Positions 57,387 to 64,000 of a stretch of 64,000 nt of DNA are shown piece by piece. Under the pieces are notes generated by a model that worked only from the letters and a program-made list of their open reading frames with translations, was not told the DNA's origin and did no database searches. The DNA is taken from assembly GCA_011392765.1 (NCBI GenBank), contig WYCW01000005.1, forward strand, positions 62,001 to 126,000, read 5' to 3'. Position numbers and translations under genes: made by a program. This stretch comes from Candidatus Thiosymbion ectosymbiont of Catanema sp. Cochon2018. Lineage in GTDB: Bacteria; Pseudomonadota; Gammaproteobacteria; Chromatiales; Chromatiaceae. Numbering within the stretch: position 1 is the stretch's first letter; each line of letters starts with the position of its first letter.

Positions 57387-58229
57387 ATGTCAAGTAAACC
57401 GCAATATCACACTACAGGTCCCTTCCGCGCGGAACAGCTGCGTTGCGGCGATCCTTACGAGCTCGACGACGGCCATCTCATCGAGTGTCTGCCCAGCGGC
57501 GGGCGGCACGCCAAGGCCAATCTGAGCGGGGGGTTTGCGCTGGAGAGCGATCCGGCCGTGGAGTCAGCCGGCTTCGATCCCGGATTTACGCCGGACGAGG
57601 AGAACCTGCGCGCCCCCGATATCGCCGTGGGCAATGTCCCGGACGCTCCGGGTTGGATATCCGGGGCGCCGCCGTTGGCGGTGGAGTATGCCGACATCGG
57701 TCAAAACGAGCAGAACCTGCAAAAAAAGATTCGCACCCTGCTCGGGGCCGGGACACGCTACGTCTGGGTCGTGCGCCTGACCGGACCGCGCCGGGTCGAG
57801 GTGTACGAGCCGCACGGTTCCCCCTCGTTGGCGTATCCCGGCCAGCAACTGGAGGCCCCCGGCATCCTCGCCAACCCGGTGCCGGTGGAGGCCCTGTACG
57901 ACCCGGACGCGGCCCACAGGACCGCGCTGCGAAACCTGCTGCAACGGCGCGGCTACGCGGACCTGGACGCCGTGCGGGAAGAGGGCCGGGAGGAAGGCCG
58001 GGAAGAGGGCTGGGAAAAGGGCCAAGAGGAGGGCCGGGAAAGGGGTCGGGAAGAGGGTGAGCTGGCGTTGGTTCTGCGCCAGCTCCGACGTGCGGTTGGG
58101 CAAATCCCGGAAAGCGAGAGCCAACGGATTCGCCAGCTCGGTCGTGACGGATTGGCCGCGCTGGCCGAGGCCCTGTTGGATTTCCGCGCAACCAGCGACT
58201 TGACCGCTTGGCTGGAGCGCCATGTTTAA
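57387..58229 (+). CDS. Uma2-type putative endonuclease with DUF4351 tail
   Basis: 280 residues. Residues 20-170 are a DUF820/Uma2 restriction-like fold (PDEENLRAPDIAVGNVPDAP, then PLAVEYADIGQNEQNLQKKI, then RYVWVVRL). A charged repeat of the REEGREEGW type (about 198-222) leads to a C-terminal DUF4351 domain (LALVLRQLRRAVGQIPESES, then GLAALAEALLDF). Such genes are common, mobile and of unknown role. It lies between mrdA and rodA, next to a MITE, so it is an insertion into the operon. Confidence 0.88.
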   Translation: MSSKPQYHTTGPFRAEQLRCGDPYELDDGHLIECLPSGGRHAKANLSGGFALESDPAVESAGFDPGFTPDEENLRAPDIAVGNVPDAPGWISGAPPLAVEYADIGQNEQNLQKKIRTLLGAGTRYVWVVRLTGPRRVEVYEPHGSPSLAYPGQQLEAPGILANPVPVEALYDPDAAHRTALRNLLQRRGYADLDAVREEGREEGREEGWEKGQEEGRERGREEGELALVLRQLRRAVGQIPESESQRIRQLGRDGLAALAEALLDFRATSDLTAWLERHV

Positions 58230-58374
58230 GGTTTGCCGACGCAATCTCCCCGCCGATTCGCGCCGCATGTCTCGACGAGCCCGTATGTGAAGATGGCGTC
58301 TGGCACATAGTTTCAGCACATCCTGCATTTACGGAACCGATGGGCACATTGGGTTCCCCCGTCATAACCGATTC

Positions 58375-59535
58375 TTGAAAATGCGAAACATGCTGAAATG
58401 GGGTACCAACACCTTTTCCACGAGCGTCGACAGTGTTCCGCGAGCCGTCCGGGTGGGTCTGCTGGGCCGGGTGCACTTGGATCTGCCCTTACTGATCGCC
58501 TTGCTGCTCCTGTGCGCCTATGGGCTGCTGGTGCTCTTCAGCGCCACCGGTCAGGATCCGCACAAGCTCCACCAACAGCTGATCCGGCTCGGGATCGCCT
58601 TCGCGGTCATGGTCGTCACCGCCCAGATACCACCCTGGAAGCTGCGACGCTGGTCTTTACCCCTGTTCGGCATCGGGCTGACGATGCTGCTGGGCGTCCT
58701 GGCACTGGGAGAGATCGGCAAAGGCGCCCAGCGCTGGTTGGACTTAGGAGTAGTACGCTTTCAGCCTTCGGAGTTGCTCAAGGTTGCGGTTCCCATGACG
58801 CTCGCCTGGTACCTCGCCGAGAGGCCCCTGCCCCCCAGTGGGTCGCGGACCCTGTGGGCGGTTATTCTGACCGCCGTTCCGGTACTCCTGATCGCGCGCC
58901 AGCCGGACCTCGGCACCGCGTTGCTGGTGGCCGGTACCGGCATTGTCGTGTTGTTCCTGGCGGGGTTGCGGTGGCAACCGATCGCCTTGCTGGGGGCAAG
59001 CGCGGTGGCCCTCGCCCCCCTGCTCTGGTATTTCATGCACCCTTACCAGCAGCAGCGGGTGCTTACCTTCCTCAACCCGGAGAGCGACCCCCTCGGCACC
59101 GGCTACCACATCATCCAAGCCAAGATCGCCATCGGCTCCGGCGGTATCTACGGTAAGGGTTGGCTCAACGGAACCCAATCCCGTTTGGAGTTTCTGCCCG
59201 AACGCTCGACGGACTTCGTCTTCGCGATTCTCGGCGAGGAGTTCGGGCTGATCGGCATCCTGGCGATGCTGGCTATCTACCTGTTCATCATCGTCCGCGG
59301 GCTCTACATTGCCACCCAGGCCCAGGACACCTATGGCCGGTTGCTCGCCGGCGGGCTCACCATGACATTCTTCATCTATCTGTTCGTCAACACCGGCATG
59401 ACCACCGGACTCCTGCCGGTAGTGGGTATACCCCTGCCCCTGGTGAGCTACGGAGGCACGTCCCTGGTGACCATCCTGGCCGGTTTCGGTATCCTGATGT
59501 CCATCCACACCCACAGAAAATTGCTTCTTCCCTAA
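58375..59535 (+). CDS. rodA: peptidoglycan glycosyltransferase RodA
   Basis: 386 residues, SEDS family, about ten membrane helices. Signature parts: RQPDLGTALLVAGTGIVV, GKGWLNGTQSRLEFLPERST, then DFVFAILGEEFG and GIPLPLVSYGGTS. It polymerises lipid II into glycan strands with PBP2. The opening MKMRNMLKWGTNTF is encoded by sequence also found near 43133-43165 (ATGCTGAAATGGGGTAC), so the native start may be further in, before VHLDLPLLIALLLL. Confidence 0.96.
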   Translation: MKMRNMLKWGTNTFSTSVDSVPRAVRVGLLGRVHLDLPLLIALLLLCAYGLLVLFSATGQDPHKLHQQLIRLGIAFAVMVVTAQIPPWKLRRWSLPLFGIGLTMLLGVLALGEIGKGAQRWLDLGVVRFQPSELLKVAVPMTLAWYLAERPLPPSGSRTLWAVILTAVPVLLIARQPDLGTALLVAGTGIVVLFLAGLRWQPIALLGASAVALAPLLWYFMHPYQQQRVLTFLNPESDPLGTGYHIIQAKIAIGSGGIYGKGWLNGTQSRLEFLPERSTDFVFAILGEEFGLIGILAMLAIYLFIIVRGLYIATQAQDTYGRLLAGGLTMTFFIYLFVNTGMTTGLLPVVGIPLPLVSYGGTSLVTILAGFGILMSIHTHRKLLLP

Positions 59536-59659
59536 AAGGTTTCGTACTATTTACCAAGTTGAACATGAAGCGCGGTGCGGATTCCGATTGGAGTTTCGCG
59601 ACGAAGCTCAAGTTGGGCACTCGTCGGCCTGGGGCGAGGTCTCGCTGGGAATTTAAGCA

Positions 59660-60667
59660 ATGCGATCGATTCGTTGGTGGTATGGGATGCTTGCGGCCTT
59701 GGTGTTCCTGACCGCGGCGGCGGAGGAACCGGCGAGTTATCGCGCGGGCAGGGAACGTTTCGTCCTCGACATGGCCCGTAAGCACGGCTTCGATAAGAGC
59801 CAGCTCACGAGCCTCATGGGACAGGTCCGCTATAGCCGGGAGGTCATAGAAGCCATTCGCCGTCCCTTCGAGGCCAAGCCCTGGTACAAGTACCGCCCGA
59901 TCTTTCTCACCGACAAGCGGATCCGAGGTGGGATCGCGTTTTGGCGTAAGAACCGCGAGTCCCTCGAGCGCGCCCAAGCGGCCTATGGTGTGCCGCCGCA
60001 GATCATCACCGCCATTATCGGCGTCGAGACCAACTACGGTGATAACCTGGGCCGGTACCGGGTAATCGACGCCCTGAGCACCCTGGGTTTCTCCTATCCC
60101 AAGCGTGCGGACTTCTTCCGGAAGGAGCTCGAGGAGCTGCTACTCCTGGCCCGGGAGGAATCCATCGACGTATCGGGGCTGAGGGGCTCCTACGCCGGTG
60201 CCATTGGTCTGCCCCAATTTATCCCATCCAGCTATCGTGCCTACGCCGTGGATTTCGACGGTGATGGCCGGCGGAACCTCCGGCAGAGCGAGGCGGATGC
60301 GATCGGGAGCGTAGGCAACTACCTCGATCGACATGGTTGGAAGACCGGAGAACCGGTGACCTTCCCCGCCAGGGTCGCGGGTGGGACACCGCAAGGCATT
60401 ACACCTGCGGGGAAACGACCCGTAAAACCCGCAACCAGCCTGGACCGGCTCAAGGCGGCGGGCATCGTTGCGGAAAAACACCTACCCGGATCGACCCGAG
60501 CGACCCTGATCCGTCTCGATGCACCGGGGCCCGAGTATTGGCTGGGACTCGACAACTTCTATGTAATCACCCGTTACAACCACAGTAATCTCTATGCCAT
60601 GGCTGTGTACCAGCTCAACCGCGAGATTCGGACGGCATACAAGCCAGAAAGGTTTATCCGCAAATGA
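59660..60667 (+). CDS. mltB: membrane-bound lytic transglycosylase B
   Basis: 335 residues. Signal sequence (WWYGMLAALVFLTAAAEE) without a clear lipobox Cys, so it may be periplasmic and soluble. The catalytic Glu123 is in IIGVETNYGDNLG; YAGAIGLPQFIPSSYRAYAVD is the family signature and DFDGDGRRNL the EF-hand-like loop. It cleaves the MurNAc-GlcNAc bond with formation of an anhydro end. It lies in the rodA-mltB-rlpA-dacA order. Confidence 0.96.
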   Translation: MRSIRWWYGMLAALVFLTAAAEEPASYRAGRERFVLDMARKHGFDKSQLTSLMGQVRYSREVIEAIRRPFEAKPWYKYRPIFLTDKRIRGGIAFWRKNRESLERAQAAYGVPPQIITAIIGVETNYGDNLGRYRVIDALSTLGFSYPKRADFFRKELEELLLLAREESIDVSGLRGSYAGAIGLPQFIPSSYRAYAVDFDGDGRRNLRQSEADAIGSVGNYLDRHGWKTGEPVTFPARVAGGTPQGITPAGKRPVKPATSLDRLKAAGIVAEKHLPGSTRATLIRLDAPGPEYWLGLDNFYVITRYNHSNLYAMAVYQLNREIRTAYKPERFIRK

Positions 60668-60682
60668 TCCGGTCGCTTCGGT

Positions 60683-60757
60683 CTATCCGCAGATTACACA
60701 GATTTTCACAGATTAAAAACGAAACAATCTGTGAGAATCTGCGTAATCTGCGGATAG
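60683..60757. repeat. inverted repeat between mltB and rlpA
   Basis: CTATCCGCAGATTACACAGA mirrored by TCTGCGTAATCTGCGGATAG; a common proteobacterial-style palindrome. Confidence 0.65.
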
Positions 60758-60817
60758 AAGAGATCATGTAATCTTTTGCGACCGATTGGCGTTCATTTGC
60801 GGACAAAAATAATTCCC

Positions 60818-61705
60818 ATGTTATCGAAACTTCGAGACTGTTGTAGTGGAAGCAGCGTCGGTCTGCTTTTACTACTGGGGCTGCCGGGGCTGCTGGGCGG
60901 TTGCTCCGGCACCGGGGACAAGGCGTCGGAGCCGGTCGAGATTGCGGATGCCAAGCCCAAAATCGAGCCCAAGAGCAAGTACGGGAATCCAAAATCCTAT
61001 GTCGTCTTCGGTAAGCGTTATTACCCCAAGGCCAGCAGCAAGGGGCACGTAGAGCGGGGGTTGGCCTCCTGGTACGGCAAAAAGTTCCACGGCCGCAAGA
61101 CCAGCAACGGCGAGCGCTACAACATGTACGCCATGACCGCGGCCCACAAGACCTTGCCGCTGCCGACCTATGCCCGGGTGACCAATCTGACGAACGGGCG
61201 CAGCACGGTAGTAAGGATCAATGACCGCGGCCCCTTCCACGGCAACCGCATTATCGACCTGTCCTACTCGGCTGCCCGCAAGCTGGGAATGGCGGCCAAG
61301 GGGGTTGCGGTGGTGGAGGTCAGGGCCATTGATCCCGGCCGTCCGAAATCCGCCCGGCGGGGTGGTTTCCCCGCTTCCGCGAGCAAGATACTCAAAGCTA
61401 AGGCCAAGGCACGCAAGAAGCTTATTGCCCGACAGACACCGGCGGTGAAAGGGAAGCCCAGGGCAACCGGTCGGCCTTTGCTGTACCTACAGGTGGGGGC
61501 CTTTAGTAGCCGTGTGAATGCCGAACACCTGCAGCGCCGGTTGGCGAACTATATCGCCGAGCAGGTCCGGGTTCGCACGCGAGAGGATAGCAAGGCACCC
61601 TACAAGGTTCATATAGGGCCACTCGGCTCCCGAAAGCGCGCAAATAATCTGTCCCGGAAACTTGCATCCTTGGGCCTGAGCAGGTCTCTCATTGTTGTGG
61701 AGTAG
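60818..61705 (+). CDS. rlpA: septal ring lytic transglycosylase RlpA
   Basis: 295 residues from the ATG at 60818. Lipoprotein signal with lipobox LLGGC. The double-psi beta-barrel domain has GLASWYGKKFHGRKTSNGER and RINDRGPFHGNRIIDLSYSA. A C-terminal SPOR domain (YLQVGAFSSRVNAEHLQRRL) binds denuded septal glycan. An upstream in-frame start at 60776 would hide the signal peptide and is disfavoured. It is transcribed with mltB and dacA in many gammaproteobacteria. Confidence 0.95.
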   Translation: MLSKLRDCCSGSSVGLLLLLGLPGLLGGCSGTGDKASEPVEIADAKPKIEPKSKYGNPKSYVVFGKRYYPKASSKGHVERGLASWYGKKFHGRKTSNGERYNMYAMTAAHKTLPLPTYARVTNLTNGRSTVVRINDRGPFHGNRIIDLSYSAARKLGMAAKGVAVVEVRAIDPGRPKSARRGGFPASASKILKAKAKARKKLIARQTPAVKGKPRATGRPLLYLQVGAFSSRVNAEHLQRRLANYIAEQVRVRTREDSKAPYKVHIGPLGSRKRANNLSRKLASLGLSRSLIVVE

Positions 61706-61955
61706 GCCTGCCCGGGAGCGCCGTGAATTGTTTGAACCACAAAGGGCACAAAGGGCGCAAAGATTTTGTTGTAGGGGTACCCCTTGCGAGTGTCCTGCCG
61801 AGGGTGAACATGAACCAGCAATATTTGTCGGAACGGGGTACTAGACAGTTGGTGCGGAAAATTTCATCGTCGGGATGACGAGGGATCACTACCTCAGCGA
61901 GTTTCGCCTGATTGACTGGAATTGTTTACGATTCAATTAGTTGAGGGGATCAGCT

Positions 61956-62282
61956 ATGTTGCGTATTCCAAAGGCCCAATATGATGCACTCGACAAAATC
62001 CATAAAGACAAATTTTATGGGGATCTCGAAAAATATCTCACTGAGGAATTTTCCAATACAGGAGCTGCCGAGCGGAATCGCTTGATGGCTGCTTGTCGTG
62101 ATGCCTGTGAGTCATTGAAGATACGAAACATGGATGGGATATTCGCATTTTATGTACTCTCATTCATTCACGGATCTTCGGTTGATCGCACGGTAGAGTA
62201 TCGAGTTGCTCATAAGCGTTATATATTGCTTGGTTATAGTCCGGAGCAGTTACCTGTCGATACGTTGGAAGCGATGTACTGA
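61956..62282 (+). CDS. small conserved protein of a toxin-type cassette
   Basis: 108 residues from the ATG at 61956 (MLRIPKAQYDALDKIHKDKF); the GGGGATC site upstream fits. It is mostly helical. Proteins beginning MLRI(P/R)KxQxDAL are frequent beside polymorphic-toxin and type VI effector genes, where they may help delivery or folding; the function is not established. AT-richer than the peptidoglycan genes on both sides, so probably acquired along with the next two genes. Confidence 0.65.
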   Translation: MLRIPKAQYDALDKIHKDKFYGDLEKYLTEEFSNTGAAERNRLMAACRDACESLKIRNMDGIFAFYVLSFIHGSSVDRTVEYRVAHKRYILLGYSPEQLPVDTLEAMY

Positions 62283-62796
62283 TGAGAAAAAACTACTCGA
62301 ACTGATCAAAAAACTTATCGAGCGGATCTGGCGGGGAGGGAAACGAAAGCCGCTGAAGAAGCCAAAAAGCCAACCAAAGAATCAAACGCCTGGCTGCACC
62401 ATAAAATGTAAGTCGAAAGTCACAGCGAAACGTCCGGTTAGGCGTCACAACCCATGTAAAACTAAAAAGAATGATCCTACAAAACCACAGAATACGGTTA
62501 TTGATCCTGGCGCGGATATTTCTGCCGATATCGATGCGTTGAATTCAGGTAATTTTACTCGCAAGGGGGAGGATTATATCGTCGGCGAACGGGTCTATGG
62601 TATGTATCCTGATACCGGTCAAGTTTTTCCAAAATCCGGCCCTGGTTTTATTGAGGTTGACCGCGCCCAGCATCAACTCCTTAAGAGACTCAATTCGGGT
62701 TCATATGAAGATGCAATGAAATTCGCAAAAAACAAACCGGGATTGACTCAAGATAAGATCGATGCTGTTCTGAAGATTTGGGAGAAATGCAAGTGA
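62206..62796 (+). CDS. putative polymorphic-toxin C-terminal module
   Basis: 196 residues from a TTG that overlaps the previous gene by 77 bases; there is no better start, so the N-terminus may be missing. A lysine/proline-rich linker (about 40-90, with CTIKCKSK) leads to a compact domain: GERVYGMYPDTGQVFPKSGP, then FIEVDRAQHQLLKRLNSG and a helical end. This pattern looks like a toxin tail exchanged between large secreted proteins, here as an orphan cassette. The catalytic residues are not identified. Confidence 0.55.
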   Translation: MLISVIYCLVIVRSSYLSIRWKRCTDEKKLLELIKKLIERIWRGGKRKPLKKPKSQPKNQTPGCTIKCKSKVTAKRPVRRHNPCKTKKNDPTKPQNTVIDPGADISADIDALNSGNFTRKGEDYIVGERVYGMYPDTGQVFPKSGPGFIEVDRAQHQLLKRLNSGSYEDAMKFAKNKPGLTQDKIDAVLKIWEKCK

Positions 62797-63194
62797 TCTC
62801 ACGGTCGATATACATTTGCTCAAGAAAAGAGTCATTGGAAAGTGTTCTCGGAGAATTGGGTATTACTCCAACTAATATCTTAAGCTACGAAGAAAATGTA
62901 TCGTATCTCGAAACCAAAGAGAACGGTGCTCTCGTGGAACAGGTTCGGGGTGATTTTACCCACGCCGTCGATTTTGACCTATTCGATCGAGGATTGCGCG
63001 CGGTGATATCGGTATTCAGGATACTCTCAAAACGTGGTGTCGAAGTCGCCATGCCGGTTGAAGAAGAAGATGACCCGTTTGTATTTCACCTGTGGCGTGA
63101 TGGAAGGAGGTTACTCGTTCGCGTCGAGGAAGATGAAGACAACGAAGATACGATTCTGATCTTGGACCCGCTAAGCGATGCAGGTCTACAATGA
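62787..63194 (+). CDS. putative immunity protein
   Basis: 135 residues from the ATG at 62787, overlapping the toxin-like gene by 10 bases. It is strongly acidic (EEEDDPFVFH, VEEDEDNEDT), which suits binding to the basic toxin-like neighbour. No family is recognised. Assignment as the cognate immunity factor rests on order, overlap and charge. Confidence 0.5.
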   Translation: MQVISRSIYICSRKESLESVLGELGITPTNILSYEENVSYLETKENGALVEQVRGDFTHAVDFDLFDRGLRAVISVFRILSKRGVEVAMPVEEEDDPFVFHLWRDGRRLLVRVEEDEDNEDTILILDPLSDAGLQ

Positions 63195-63360
63195 AATTTA
63201 GCGCGGAAGTTCGCCATATACGCACTTAACCTGGGTCCCGAAAGTTCCGATTAGGCTGTGGCCCGAGTAACATGACAACTGGTCGGAACACGGCAATGTT
63301 TTTCCTCCATTGCGTCCGCGTCCCCTCTCTCTGGCCCAATCCACTGACCGATTTTAGCCG

Positions 63361-64000
63361 ATGAAACCACTTTTCCACGTCTCGGTCCTGCTTATCCTCT
63401 TTTTCTCCGCCGGCATCCAGTCCGTTGACATGCCCACGCCGGACAACCCTACCCCGGTCCGGGCGGCGGACGAAATACCCATCCCCGATCCACCGCAGTT
63501 GGCCGCCAGGGCCTATCTGCTAATGGATCACAACAGCGGCAGGGTGCTGGCACAATCCAATGCGGACGAGCGCTTGGGGCCGGCCAGTCTGACCAAGATC
63601 ATGAGTGCCTACGTGGTGTTTCGCGAGCTGGCCGGGGGCAATCTGTCGCTCCGGGAGCGGGCGTCCATCAGCGAGAAGGCGTGGCGTGCCGGCGGCTCCA
63701 AGATGTTCATCGAGATCGGCAAGCGGGTATCTGTGGAGGATCTCCTTAAGGGCATGATTATTCAATCCGGGAACGATGCCAGCGTGGCCCTGGCCGAGCA
63801 CATCGCGGGCAGTGAAGAGACCTTCGCCGACCTGATGAACACCCATGCCGAGCGTATGGGTATGCAAGGCAGTAACTTCACCAATGCCACCGGACTGCCG
63901 CAAAGGGATCACTATACCACCGCCCGGGACATGGCCTTGGTGACTGCAGCGACCATCCGTGAATTTCCGGAGTACTATGCCTGGTATGCCGTAAAGGAGT
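63361..64000 (+). CDS. dacA: D-alanyl-D-alanine carboxypeptidase (PBP5/6 type), partial at window edge
   Basis: 213 codons are inside the window; the 3' end lies beyond it. Signal peptide (KPLFHVSVLLILFFSAGIQS). Active-site Ser76 and Lys79 in SLTK and the second motif SGN at 136-138; the KTG box would lie beyond the edge. It removes the terminal D-Ala from pentapeptides and trims cross-linking capacity in the periplasm. It closes the conserved rodA-mltB-rlpA-dacA order, from which it is separated by the acquired toxin-like cassette. Confidence 0.96.
   Translation, partial: MKPLFHVSVLLILFFSAGIQSVDMPTPDNPTPVRAADEIPIPDPPQLAARAYLLMDHNSGRVLAQSNADERLGPASLTKIMSAYVVFRELAGGNLSLRERASISEKAWRAGGSKMFIEIGKRVSVEDLLKGMIIQSGNDASVALAEHIAGSEETFADLMNTHAERMGMQGSNFTNATGLPQRDHYTTARDMALVTAATIREFPEYYAWYAVKE

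Overview
The window looks like a chromosomal segment of a GC-rich gammaproteobacterium, possibly of the Chromatiales type (purple sulphur or sulphur-oxidising bacteria); that finer placement is inference. The support is a set of conserved neighbourhoods: recA-recX-alaS, phoB-phoR, fis-purH, gatC divergent from mreB-mreC-mreD-mrdA, then rodA-mltB-rlpA-dacA. No tRNA, rRNA or CRISPR array was seen.

Layout. 0-7 kb: an IS1-family insertion sequence (IS), alaS, a Fic protein, recX and recA, with fic and repeats placed between recX and alaS. 7-18 kb: an accessory island with a large LRR-Roc-COR-TIR protein, a VOC protein, several decayed toxin-antitoxin (TA) loci, a DUF4143 ATPase, and a compact three-gene cassette (small protein, RelE-like/PLD fusion, AAA ATPase). 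17-25 kb: a CBS protein, comEC, phoR/phoB and putP. 25.9-30.1 kb: an AT-richer surface-polysaccharide remnant (GT2, a radical SAM gene split by an IS200-type relic, and a reductase/methyltransferase chimera). 30-36 kb: Nudix, a second IS1 copy, a glutamine amidotransferase and two DUF697 GTPases. 36.8-44.5 kb: TA loci, nested IS1 elements, an AAA ATPase with a broken DUF4276 partner, a second IS200 relic and an IS110 element. 44.6-47.6 kb: a membrane/AAA ATPase gene with an apparent frameshift. 47.8-63 kb: lpxA, purH, fis, a degraded stretch, gatC, the rod-shape and peptidoglycan cluster (interrupted by a Uma2-type gene), an AT-rich toxin/immunity-like cassette, and the 5' part of a D,D-carboxypeptidase gene.

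The dominant theme is short non-autonomous mobile repeats. At least eight palindromic families recur. Three show target duplications readable in this window: a CTAG-flanked family (three copies, plus a related unoccupied site), a GGCTCTTTATGG family with 8-bp duplications, and an IS1-derived 115-bp miniature. They sit inside or at the ends of genes: the start of the defence-like cassette, the broken DUF4276 gene, the mrdA stop codon, and IS1 copy 3 inside parE. Housekeeping genes are intact, while several TA toxins and accessory partners are broken. The best candidates for undescribed systems are the Roc-COR-TIR protein, the small protein/RelE-PLD/AAA cassette, the ATPase-DUF4276 pair and the membrane-AAA gene.
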